DNA from: Pontibacter beigongshangensis
GTDB taxonomy: Bacteria; Bacteroidota; Bacteroidia; Cytophagales; Hymenobacteraceae
Reading direction: 5' to 3'
DNA: 64,000 nt
Assembly: GCF_014332515.1 (NCBI RefSeq)
Contig: NZ_VFSD01000025.1
Span: forward strand, 1-64,000
In this document: piece after piece, positions 50,381-58,846 of the stretch
Layout of the letters: the number at the start of each line of letters is the position of its first letter
Position numbering within the stretch: the stretch's first letter is position 1
Program-made: the position numbers and the translations under genes
The notes under the pieces: model-generated
The model's database searches: none
What the model was told of the DNA's origin: nothing
The model's input: the letters and a program-made list of their open reading frames with translations, nothing else

Positions 50381-51355
50381 CTACCAATCGCGGCGCTCTG
50401 GTTTAGCGGGCGTTCTGGCGGTTTCCTGGTCCACAGGTTCTAAGGTAACCTCACAAACCGACCTGAAACCGAGCCATATCCGGGGCTCCTCGTATTTCTG
50501 TACGTTTTTTATCTGCGCGTACTGCATCAGGTGCGCCCAGCTGCCCCCTTTGGCTATCCCCTTCTCTGCTGTCATTTCTGCTACGTTGCCAATAAGGTCA
50601 TAAATCCTGAAATTGTTGGGTTTGTTGACAGAGATGGGCCTGTGGTTGTCAAAAAAGATGGGCGTGTGGTGTGGCTGGAAATAGCCGAACCGGAACCCAT
50701 TCCCAAAAGTGCTGATGCAGTTAAAATCGGGAACAGGGTTGTAGCGGAGGTGATACTTGAGCTGCTTTCGTAGTTCGGGCCGGTCGTGCCCCATGCTGTC
50801 GATGATCTGGTGGTTGGGGTTGATGGTGGTAAAGATGGCCCTCTGCTTAATGCCGTACGGGTGGCTGGCCGGGTCCAGTCCGCCGGCCGCTGCCCGCTCC
50901 CATTCCTCAATGGTGGGCAGGCGCCACCGAAAGGAGACTTTGTAGCGTTCCTTCGGGTTTTTCTGGGTCAGGGATCTGTTTTTGTACTGATTGTAATTTT
51001 CTGTAGAAACTGTCGATCGCCATTTATTAAATGCCAACGCCTGCTCATAGCTGATGCCCACCACCGGATAGAACCTGAAGCGGATGTAGCGCAGGTAAGT
51101 TTTTTTCATGTTGCCGGTTCTGTCTACACTATCCCAGAGGCTCGTGTCTGGCAGGGCCCGCAGGTAAGCTTCCAGAGAGGAGTCGCGCTTGAGGGCATGC
51201 AGGTAGCCGTTCCAGTGCATGTTCGTGATCTCAGCCCTGTCTATAAATAAATTCTTCTCCAGATGCACGCCACCCGGCGGAGTCGGCAGCTCCTGCTTTT
51301 GTTCACCGGCTATGGTGGCCAGGAGCAGCATAATATATAGAAGCGAGTGTACCAT
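50381..51355 (-). CDS. Exported SUMF1/formylglycine-generating enzyme-domain protein
   Basis: A 324-residue protein with an N-terminal signal peptide (about 17 residues). The SUMF1 fold is shown by IDRAEITNMHWNGYLH, RWRLPTIEEWERAAAGGL and YDLIGNVAEMTAEKGIAKGGSW. The paired active-site cysteines of true formylglycine-generating enzymes are not evident, so it is more likely a structural or binding member, as with GldJ/GldK-type gliding and T9SS proteins. Its similarity to those is only at the fold level here. It is divergent from the TerB-domain gene. Confidence 0.82.
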   Translation of the reverse strand: MVHSLLYIMLLLATIAGEQKQELPTPPGGVHLEKNLFIDRAEITNMHWNGYLHALKRDSSLEAYLRALPDTSLWDSVDRTGNMKKTYLRYIRFRFYPVVGISYEQALAFNKWRSTVSTENYNQYKNRSLTQKNPKERYKVSFRWRLPTIEEWERAAAGGLDPASHPYGIKQRAIFTTINPNHQIIDSMGHDRPELRKQLKYHLRYNPVPDFNCISTFGNGFRFGYFQPHHTPIFFDNHRPISVNKPNNFRIYDLIGNVAEMTAEKGIAKGGSWAHLMQYAQIKNVQKYEEPRIWLGFRSVCEVTLEPVDQETARTPAKPERRDW

Positions 51356-51574
51356 GCAGCAGGCATATTTTAAAACTGAAGTTTCTGACTATAAAGGCGA
51401 TAGAATAGTCTAAGTTAAAAAAATAAAAGAACAATTGTATTGGCTGGCGCATTAAACCAGTAAATCGGAAACAGGAGGAGGTCGTTGGAGGCGTGCTGTG
51501 GCGGCAAAAGGGGAAAACTGTGCTAACCTGCTGCGGCTATAGAACGTTAGTAGGAGCAGACTTATGTAAATGAC

Positions 51575-52372
51575 ATGGCACAGGAACAAACTATATTGCT
51601 GAAAGATTACTCTCAGGAAGAGAAAGCTGCTTATTTTGGCGCGCTTGCCACCATGGCATCTGCCGACGGACATGCCTCGGAGGAGGAGCTGGAATTTTTG
51701 CAGATGATGGGAGAAGCCGCCGAGTTGCCTGCAAACGTGCAGCAGGAGGTGGCGCAGATCGCTAAAAACCCCACCATCATAGATCTGAAACAATGCCTCG
51801 ACGTGCTGAAGGGTAGCCAACTGCGCTTTTCTTTTGTAACCGATATCATAAGCTTTGCCAAATCAGATGGCAAATACTCGGCTGATGAGCAGAAACGGAT
51901 AGCGCAAATTTCGGAGTACCTGGGCATAGACCAGAAACAGTTTAGTGTGCTCGATCAGTTCGTAAACAAGGCCGATGAGGCCAAGGAGCGGGGAGAAGAC
52001 CCTACCTCACAATCTTTTCTGAACAAGAGCGGCTTTGGCGACATGTTCAAGAATGCCGGCATCTCGCCAGGCATGGTGCAGGGCATGCTGGGTATACTGG
52101 CCCCAATGGTTATTGGCAGCATGCTGAGCGGCGGCCGCAGACGCGGAGGCTCGATAGGGGGAGGCCTGTTAGGTGGGCTGCTTGGTGGCGGCATGATGGG
52201 CGGCGGCATGAGGCGTGGTGGTATGGCTGGTGGTGGACTGGGGTCTATCCTGTCGGTACTGGGCGGCTTAAACGGCAGGCGCGGTTACGGTGGCATGGGC
52301 AGTGGCGGCCTGGGCGGACTGCTCGGTGGCATTCTGGGCGGTGGCCGCAGAGGAGGCGGCACAGGTTGGTAG
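51575..52372 (+). CDS. TerB-domain protein with a glycine-rich tail
   Basis: A 265-residue protein. The first 130 residues are a TerB-like helical domain: AAYFGALATMASADGHASEEE and SFAKSDGKYSADEQKRI are the two half-repeats with acidic metal-binding loops. A Gly/Met/Leu/Arg-rich tail (from about residue 175) repeats GGLLGG and GGRRRGG-type units. The tail may insert in or attach to membrane or bind nucleic acid through RGG-like blocks; neither is shown. No other tellurite-resistance gene is adjacent, so a stress function is inferred only loosely. Confidence 0.78.
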   Translation: MAQEQTILLKDYSQEEKAAYFGALATMASADGHASEEELEFLQMMGEAAELPANVQQEVAQIAKNPTIIDLKQCLDVLKGSQLRFSFVTDIISFAKSDGKYSADEQKRIAQISEYLGIDQKQFSVLDQFVNKADEAKERGEDPTSQSFLNKSGFGDMFKNAGISPGMVQGMLGILAPMVIGSMLSGGRRRGGSIGGGLLGGLLGGGMMGGGMRRGGMAGGGLGSILSVLGGLNGRRGYGGMGSGGLGGLLGGILGGGRRGGGTGW

Positions 52373-52442
52373 GTGATTTGGCTAGTTTCTGAAATCCGTG
52401 ACCTGTTACTGTTTGCAACCTGCAAAACAAGCTGACAGCAGC

Positions 52443-52476
52443 GCCTCCGGAGGTACATTTTCATTTGAATAATTTG
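52443..52476 (+). repeat. ATNNAT/CCGG interspersed repeat, copy 21
   Basis: GCCTCCGGAGGTAC then ATTTTCATTTGAATAATTTG, preceded by CTGACAGCAGC. Central dinucleotide TG. Confidence 0.8.
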
Positions 52477-52644
52477 AGTGTATTCCCTATTTATGGGTAT
52501 CTATAAAGCCATGCTTGTGCTCCGTCAAATTAAAAATTAGAAATTCAAAATTAGGCCCCCGTAGCCTCTTCGCATTTATTTTCTCTTTCTAAAAATCAAA
52601 TTGGAGGAGCAATAAGTTATGCACTCAAATTCTTTTATCGTCAT

Positions 52645-53499
52645 ATGGCCGCAGCAGCAGAAAAACTTTACGCCTTTATTCACCAGCACTTTGTGCCCTT
52701 AGCAGAAGCAAGCCTGCATGTAAGCGACCTGGCCATACAACGCGGCTATGGTGTTTTCGACTATTGCTGGGTTCAAAACGGGCTTCCCCTGTTCCTGGAC
52801 GATTACCTGGACCGCTTCTTCCGCTCTGCCGAACTGATGCTGCTGCCGGTGCCCCTCAGCCGGCCTGCGCTGCGCGAAAAAGTGCTGGAACTGATCCGGT
52901 TGAACAACCTGCCCCTCTCGGGTGTAAAACTGCTGCTCACCGGAGGCTACTCCGAAGATGGCTACGAACCAGGGGTTCCAAACTTAGCTTTGATAGAACA
53001 GCCCGTAGATTATCCGGAGCAGGAATATGTGGAGCGTGGCATCCGGATTATTACGCACGCCTACCAGCGGGAACTGCCAGCCGCCAAAACCATCAATTAT
53101 AACATGGGCATCCGGCTATTGGCCAAGATCAGGGCAAAGGGGGCGCAGGACGTGCTCTACCACCAGGGCGGCGTGGTTACGGAGTTTCCGAGGTGCAACT
53201 TCTTTATCGTGAAACAAGACAACACCCTTGTTACGCCGGGCCAGGATGTGCTGGCGGGCATTACCCGCAAAAATGTGCTGGCGCTGGCTGCCAGTTCCTA
53301 CGCTGCGGCGGAGGGAGTGGTGACCCTGGAGGATATTCAGCAGGCAAAAGAGGCTTTTCAGACCAGCACTACCAAGCGAATTGTGCCCATAGTTCAGATC
53401 GACGGCACCATGATAGGAGACGGCAAACCCGGGGCTGTTACCCTGGACCTGTTGCAGCAACTGGTCGCCCTCGAACAGCGGCATTTTTCCTCCCGGTAA
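52645..53499 (+). CDS. Class IV aminotransferase (PLP)
   Basis: A 284-residue fold-type IV PLP enzyme related to branched-chain aminotransferase, D-amino acid aminotransferase and aminodeoxychorismate lyase. The catalytic Lys is in LPAAKTINYNMGIRL, the cofactor glutamate in VVTEFPRCNFFIV, and the phosphate loop in VLAGITRKNVL. The start of the fold is RGYGVFDYCWVQNGLPLF. Exact reaction cannot be decided; relatives near branched-chain genes usually act on amino acids, but none is adjacent. It is 40 bases before the Mut7-C gene. Confidence 0.9.
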   Translation: MAAAAEKLYAFIHQHFVPLAEASLHVSDLAIQRGYGVFDYCWVQNGLPLFLDDYLDRFFRSAELMLLPVPLSRPALREKVLELIRLNNLPLSGVKLLLTGGYSEDGYEPGVPNLALIEQPVDYPEQEYVERGIRIITHAYQRELPAAKTINYNMGIRLLAKIRAKGAQDVLYHQGGVVTEFPRCNFFIVKQDNTLVTPGQDVLAGITRKNVLALAASSYAAAEGVVTLEDIQQAKEAFQTSTTKRIVPIVQIDGTMIGDGKPGAVTLDLLQQLVALEQRHFSSR

Positions 53500-53539
53500 T
53501 TTATGGTACTTTTCTGAAAGAAGTAATTTCAGCCAGCTC

Positions 53540-54286
53540 ATGCGCAAGTCAGCCGGTTTTTACTTTTACCACTCCCTCAACGATTTTTTGCCTGCCTCCG
53601 GAAAAGGGTAGCCGGTTGCCTACGGCTTTAGCGGAACGCCAGCTGTGAAAGACGCCATAGAGGCCATCGGAATTCCGCATCCGGAAGTAGATGTGATTCT
53701 GGTGCCTGAAGCCCCGGTGGGTTTCAGGCATCCCCTGCAGGCCGGCGATATAGTGAAGGTTTACCCTGCCAATACCAGCACCCAGTGGCCCGAAAACTAC
53801 TCGCTCCAGGCTGGGTTGCCTGTTTCTGATAAATTTATTCTGGATGTGCATGTGGGCAGGCTGGCCAGGGCCTTGCGTTTGCTCGGGTTTGATAGCCGCT
53901 ACCAGAACGATTATGCCGACACCTCCATCGCACAACTTGCGCTCAAGGAAAACCGGATAGTGCTCACTCGCGATATCGGCCTGTTAAAGCACAGGAGCAT
54001 ACACCGGGGCTACTGGCTGCGTTCACAGCACCTGCAGGAGCAACTGGCAGAGGTCATCGCCTACTTCCGGCTCGGGCCCAGGTTTGAAACATTTAGCCGG
54101 TGCCTGGCCTGCAAAGGGCAGATTGTGCCTGTGCCGAAAGCAGAAGTGGTGGACCAACTTCCTCCAAAAACCAGGCGCTATTTCAATGAGTTCTACAGGT
54201 GCCCCTCCTGCCGAAGAGTTTACTGGAAAGGTTCTCATTATGAACGCATGCAGGAGTTCCTGCAAAGGCTAGGGCAGCAGGAGTAG
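53540..54286 (+). pseudogene. Mut7-C RNAse-type protein with a premature TAG in its N-terminal ubiquitin-like part
   Basis: ATG at 53540 opens MRKSAGFYFYHSLNDFLPAS, then TAG at 53609-53611 (codon 24), then the same frame continues VAYGFSGTP and the rest. Both parts match the ubiquitin-like domain that precedes the Mut7-C PIN-like nuclease (ENRIVLTRDIGLLK) and C-terminal Zn ribbon (RCLACKG ... YRCPSCRRVYW). A CAG-to-TAG change is likely. Initiation at GTG 53645 would still give 213 residues with nuclease domain and zinc ribbon, so partial function is possible. Confidence 0.75.
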
Positions 54287-54290
54287 CAGC

Positions 54291-54324
54291 GCCTCCGGAG
54301 GTGCTTTTTGATTAGAATAATTCG
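54291..54324 (+). repeat. ATNNAT/CCGG interspersed repeat, copy 22
   Basis: GCCTCCGGAGGTGC then TTTTTGATTAGAATAATTCG, preceded by GAGTAGCAGC. Central dinucleotide AG. Confidence 0.8.
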
Positions 54325-54545
54325 GCCGTATATCTTAGTGCTACATAAAGGATTAAATGTCAGTAGTGGCGTCTACCCTAGCCAACCAAAAATGAGGTTT
54401 TCGAATGGAGGGTTAAAAAAAAGCCAGGAAAGCCGAACTTTGTGTTGACCAAACCTAAGAATTCGCAAGGCTTAAGTTCCGCCTTGCTATTGCATCCTCT
54501 AAATTTAAAATCAACTATTTAAACATTAAGCCTTTAAACAACCAG
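54325..54545. other. Intergenic stretch between repeat copies 22 and 23
   Basis: AT-rich DNA with no recognisable gene. It separates two oppositely oriented copies of the dispersed repeat. Confidence 0.4.
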
Positions 54546-54578
54546 CAATTATTCTAATCAAAAAGGTCCTCCGGAGGT
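54546..54578 (-). repeat. ATNNAT/CCGG interspersed repeat, copy 23
   Basis: CAATTATTCTAATCAAAAA then GGTCCTCCGGAGG, followed by GCCGCTGCTGCTGAG. Central dinucleotide AG on the minus strand. Lies just past the malQ stop and could aid termination there. Confidence 0.8.
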
Positions 54579-54605
54579 TTTTGACGCCGCTGCTGCTGAG
54601 AAGAG

Positions 54606-56117
54606 TTAGCGGTTGTAGAGCCACATCAGCTTTTGCAGCTTTTGTGCCTGGTGCCAGTCGAACAGGCCGGGCTTCAGGCGCCACTCCCAGTTATGGTCGG
54701 TGGTGGAGGGTTTGTTCATGGTTGCTTCGGCGCCGAGGCCCAGCACATCCTGAAGTGGCAGCACGGCCAGTTGTGCCACCGAACCGTAAGCCAGCCTGCC
54801 CATTACCTCATGCACGTTGTCGGCAGTGAGGTGGGTGTTGGTGTAGTGGCCCAGGCGGCTCTTGTCGTCGTAGCTGGCCTGGGTCTCGAACCAGCCCCGC
54901 ATGGTGTAGTTGTCGTGGGTGCCGGTGTAAATGATGGAGTTCTTGATGTGGTTGTGCGGCGTGTAGGCATTGCGCGGCATATCGTCGCCAAAGGCAAAGA
55001 TCAGCAGGCGCATGCCCGGCAGGTCGAACTGCTGCATCAGGTCCCGCACAGGCTCATCTATCTCTCCCAGATCCTCGGCTATAATCGGCATCTCCGGATG
55101 CTTGATTTTGACGATGGAAAGTATTTTTGCCCCTGGTGAACTTACCCATTTACCGTTGATAGCGGTTCTTTCTGAGGCAGGCACCTCCCAGTAGGCCGAG
55201 AAAGCCCTGAAGTGGTCGAGGCGCAGCAGGTCGAACAAACGCAGGTTGTGGCTGATGCGCCTCACCCACCAGTCGAAGTTCTGCTTTTCCAGCGCCTCCC
55301 AGTCAAAAACCGGCGTTCCCCAAAGTTGCCCCGTCTCACTGAAATAGTCGGGTGGCACCCCAGACGAAGCCACCGGCTGACCTGTGCCGTCAAGCTTAAA
55401 GTAATGTGGGTGCGACCAGATATCCGCACTGTCGTGGCTCACATAAAAGGGCATGTCTCCGATCAGGTAAATCTGCTGTTTGTTGCAATACTTTTTCAGG
55501 TTTTCCCATTGCCTATAAAACAGGAACTGCAGAAACTGCTCCCGCTCTATCTCCATGGCTAACTCGTGTGCCAGCTCCAGCATGGGTCTTTCCTGCCGGT
55601 ACTTGATCTCATCGGCCCAGTCGACCCAGCTTTTGTGCTCAAAGTGATTCTTAAAGGCCACATACTGCCCATAGTCTTCAATCCATTCGCTATGTTCCCG
55701 GATAAATGCCGCAAACTGGGTCCTGAGCTCAGTGGAAGGTTGCGTTCTGAAGTTCTCATAAGCCTGTAGGCAGATACGGTGTTTTAACCGCGTGACCTCT
55801 TCGTACATCACCTTATCGTCGCGAAACGAGAAGTCTGTGTGCTCCAGGTCGTGGTGGTGTAGCAGGCCGTCTTCCAGGAGCAGCTGCGGGCTGAGCAGCA
55901 GCGGGTTGCCTGCAAAGGCGGAGTGGCTGCTGTAGGGCGAGTTGCCGGAGCCCGTCTCGGTTGGGTTCAGTGGCAGAATTTGCCAGTAGCGCTGCCCAGC
56001 CTCGGCCAGTAAATCTGCAAATTTGTAAGCCTCCGGTCCCAGGTCGCCGATACCATAGGGCGAGGGGAGGGAGGTAATATGAAGCAGAATGCCGCTGCTG
56101 CGTTTTTTTATGATCAT
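54606..56117 (-). CDS. malQ: 4-alpha-glucanotransferase
   Basis: A 503-residue GH77 amylomaltase that moves glucan segments between alpha-1,4 chains. Catalytic blocks are LLRLDHFRAFSAYWEVP (nucleophile Asp), IIAEDLGEI (acid/base Glu) and YTGTHDNYTMRGW (third Asp). The N-terminus SSGILLHITSLPSPYGIGDLG is the family start. It is the last gene of treZ-GH57-treY-malQ and its start overlaps the treY stop by four bases. It would supply longer maltodextrins to TreY from short ones. Confidence 0.96.
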   Translation of the reverse strand: MIIKKRSSGILLHITSLPSPYGIGDLGPEAYKFADLLAEAGQRYWQILPLNPTETGSGNSPYSSHSAFAGNPLLLSPQLLLEDGLLHHHDLEHTDFSFRDDKVMYEEVTRLKHRICLQAYENFRTQPSTELRTQFAAFIREHSEWIEDYGQYVAFKNHFEHKSWVDWADEIKYRQERPMLELAHELAMEIEREQFLQFLFYRQWENLKKYCNKQQIYLIGDMPFYVSHDSADIWSHPHYFKLDGTGQPVASSGVPPDYFSETGQLWGTPVFDWEALEKQNFDWWVRRISHNLRLFDLLRLDHFRAFSAYWEVPASERTAINGKWVSSPGAKILSIVKIKHPEMPIIAEDLGEIDEPVRDLMQQFDLPGMRLLIFAFGDDMPRNAYTPHNHIKNSIIYTGTHDNYTMRGWFETQASYDDKSRLGHYTNTHLTADNVHEVMGRLAYGSVAQLAVLPLQDVLGLGAEATMNKPSTTDHNWEWRLKPGLFDWHQAQKLQKLMWLYNR

Positions 56118-58840
56118 GATGCTGTTGCTGTTAAAAGTGCCACCGGAAATTTATCTAATAGGACGGCTACAGGTATTTCCTGCTGCAAGGTCAGGTGCTC
56201 CTGGCTAAAAATCTGCTGCCACTCAAGGGGGGCATCGGGCGGTAACACTAAGGTGGTATCCTCCCACACCTGCCCCAGTGGCAGTTGCTCCTTCGTGATA
56301 ACCGGTACCAGCAGGCGAGGCACCACCACGATGCACCACTGGCCTTCGTGCCTGCGTGCGAAGGCCAGCACATGGGTTTTGTGTTTGCCGGTTACGTTCA
56401 GGGGCTGGTAGTCGCCAAAACTGAAGAGGTCGTGCAGGTCGCGGCGCACATTCAGGGCTTTGTAGAGCAGGTAGAGCTTCACGCGGGCATTGGCGGGGTT
56501 TGCCAGCAGGTCTGCCAGCAGGCCGTCGCTGTTCTGCTGCTCCTGCGCTTTCATTTCCTGCAGGTACTGCTGTCGCTGCTCATAATCTACCGGGCGTCGG
56601 TTATCAGGGTCCACCAGACTAAAGTCCCACAGTTCGCAGCCCTGGTAAATATCCGGTACGCCGGGGCAGGTTATTTTTAGGAGTGTCTGGCATAGCGAAT
56701 AGATCCAGCCGTAGTGCGCCAGCTTCAGGAAGAACGGACGGAAAGCCTGCATAAAGTTTTCGTCTTTCAGCAGCAGGTGCTCCACCAGCTCCTTCACCGC
56801 CTCTTCGTACTCCTCGTTCGGCTCCGACCAGTTGGTGTTCACCTTGGCCTCTCTGAAGGCCTTGATCAGGTACTCCTGCACCCGCTCCACCGTGCTCTCG
56901 TCCACGGCGCCGTCTACGGGCAGCACACCCAGCAGGGTCTGGAGCAGAAAGTAAATATCGTTGCGCTTCGGATAGCCTTTTTTAATGTGTTGCTGGATCA
57001 TCTCCAGCCATACCTGCACCTGCCCCTCCCATTCGTCTGGCAATTCGCTTAATACATTCAGGCGCATGCGTGCCCCTTCGCCTCGTTTGGTATCGTGGGT
57101 GGCGGTGGCATTGAGAGAGTGCGGGTAGCTTTTGAGCTTGTACTTCATGAGCTTGTGAAACTCGTTGGGCCTGATGTTGAACACATCCGGGCTATTGCCT
57201 ACTTCATTCAGCGAGATAATGCGGTTGTAGTTGTAGAAGGTGGTGTCTTCTACTCCTTTGGCGGCCAGCGGCCCCGTGTACTGCTGGCTGCGCATCACAA
57301 AATAGAGTTTATGCTTCAGTACGTCTTCTGGCTCCTGCTCATCGGGCTGGAACAGGGTACGCAGGTGGCGCAGCTGTGGCTCGGTATCGGGAGCACGGTG
57401 CAGTGCCTCTGCAAAGGCCTTGTCTATCACCTCTATTGCCAGCTCTGATAAAGGAAAGGCGCGGGCGTAGATACGATATACAGGAAAAGAAGCTAGCAAC
57501 ACCCCAAGCGCGTTTCGCCATTGAGCCTCCTCAAAATCACTGGTAAGCAGTTGGTGCTGCTGCAGGTAGCGCAGCAGGTTTTCGAGTTCGCCGGGCATTT
57601 GGTTTTTCAGGATGAACATCTTCTTCTCAAACACCAGCTTTTCGTAGTCGGTGGCGGCGCTCGGCACCAGGCGGCTGTAGAGCGAGGTCAGCTTTTTCTC
57701 TCCGGTAGGGTCGGTGAACAGGTTGCTGATCCAGGCCAGAAAGTCGTAGCCGCTGTTGCCCTGTATAGGCCAGTCTTCCGGCAGGTTCTCATGGCCTTCC
57801 AGTATTTTCTCCACTACCAGGTACACGTCGTCGCCTGCCAGTTCTCGGAGCCGCTCCAGGTAGGTGTCCGGGTCAAAGAGGCCGTCCACATGGTCTACCC
57901 GCAGCCCCTGCACCAGGTTCATGTCGTGGAGGCGCCTGATAAACTCGTGGTATTTATCGAACACCTCCTGCTGCTCCATGCGCAGGCAGATCAGGTCGTT
58001 TACCGTAAAAAAGCGGCGGTAGTTTATCCGCTGCTCCGTTGCCTGCCAGTGGCAGAGCGTGTAGAACTGTTGCTGCAGCAGCTCTTGAAATGCCTCTGGA
58101 CTGTCGTTAATTATTCCAATGATTTTGTCCCTCGACAGCCTCAGTGGCTCGTGCTGCTCTATGGTCTGGTGCAGGTCCAACAGCACCTGTTGCCAGAGAG
58201 CCATGTCTATCTTGTCGGAGCTGCTAATCTGCTGCAGGTGCTCCAGTTTATGGTTCAGCCCCGCTGTTTCGGCGGCAGAGCCTGCTTCTGCTGCTATCTG
58301 TTGTAGCAGGGGCTCATAAACCGACAGGCTGGCCGGGTAGCAGGAGTCGAAGTAGTTTATGCCAAATCCACTCTCGCTGAACGACAGTTTCAACTGCTGC
58401 TCCTTCAGCACGCTTTCCAGGGTATCTCCCAGAAAGGGCACCATCAGCTTCCCGTCAAAATCAGGGTGTGCAAAGTCTACGTCGAAAAAGTTGATGTAGT
58501 AGGATTTCTGCCCTTTCTCCAGCACATCCATCAGCCACTTGTTTTCCGGGTGGTAGGCCATATGGTTCGGCACGATATCCTGTAGCCAGCCCATGCCACG
58601 TTTCTGCAGTTCCTTTGCTATGTCTTCAAATTCCTCCAAAGTACCAATCTTCGACCCTATTTGCTCTGCCTCTGCTACATCGTAGCCATGCTCACTCCCT
58701 GTTTTCGCCTTGAAAAAGGGGGCTGCATACAACGTGCTGATGCCGAGTTCGTGAAGGTAAGGGATAGTTGTGCGCACATCCTTCAGGGTGAAGGAGGGCG
58801 ATACCTGTAGCCGGTAAGTGGCCGTAGGAATATAAACCAT
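56114..58840 (-). CDS. treY: Malto-oligosyltrehalose synthase
   Basis: A 908-residue GH13 enzyme that converts the reducing end of maltodextrin to a trehalosyl unit. Motifs: YRLQVSPSFTLKDV start, WLQDIVPNHMAYHPEN, GLRVDHVDGLFDP (nucleophile Asp), VVEKILEGHENLPEDW (acid/base Glu) and TATHDTKRGEGARMR, all typical of TreY. It overlaps malQ by four bases and begins six bases after the GH57 stop. Together with TreZ it makes trehalose from alpha-glucan in the cytosol. Confidence 0.96.
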   Translation of the reverse strand: MVYIPTATYRLQVSPSFTLKDVRTTIPYLHELGISTLYAAPFFKAKTGSEHGYDVAEAEQIGSKIGTLEEFEDIAKELQKRGMGWLQDIVPNHMAYHPENKWLMDVLEKGQKSYYINFFDVDFAHPDFDGKLMVPFLGDTLESVLKEQQLKLSFSESGFGINYFDSCYPASLSVYEPLLQQIAAEAGSAAETAGLNHKLEHLQQISSSDKIDMALWQQVLLDLHQTIEQHEPLRLSRDKIIGIINDSPEAFQELLQQQFYTLCHWQATEQRINYRRFFTVNDLICLRMEQQEVFDKYHEFIRRLHDMNLVQGLRVDHVDGLFDPDTYLERLRELAGDDVYLVVEKILEGHENLPEDWPIQGNSGYDFLAWISNLFTDPTGEKKLTSLYSRLVPSAATDYEKLVFEKKMFILKNQMPGELENLLRYLQQHQLLTSDFEEAQWRNALGVLLASFPVYRIYARAFPLSELAIEVIDKAFAEALHRAPDTEPQLRHLRTLFQPDEQEPEDVLKHKLYFVMRSQQYTGPLAAKGVEDTTFYNYNRIISLNEVGNSPDVFNIRPNEFHKLMKYKLKSYPHSLNATATHDTKRGEGARMRLNVLSELPDEWEGQVQVWLEMIQQHIKKGYPKRNDIYFLLQTLLGVLPVDGAVDESTVERVQEYLIKAFREAKVNTNWSEPNEEYEEAVKELVEHLLLKDENFMQAFRPFFLKLAHYGWIYSLCQTLLKITCPGVPDIYQGCELWDFSLVDPDNRRPVDYEQRQQYLQEMKAQEQQNSDGLLADLLANPANARVKLYLLYKALNVRRDLHDLFSFGDYQPLNVTGKHKTHVLAFARRHEGQWCIVVVPRLLVPVITKEQLPLGQVWEDTTLVLPPDAPLEWQQIFSQEHLTLQQEIPVAVLLDKFPVALLTATAS

Positions 58841-58846
58841 ATATGT

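Noticed and set aside
58108-58130. A match to the AT half of the dispersed repeat (AATTATTCCAATGATTTTG) inside treY
   Set aside because: It encodes an ordinary part of the protein (KIIGIIND), lacks the CCGG core, and all other copies are intergenic.
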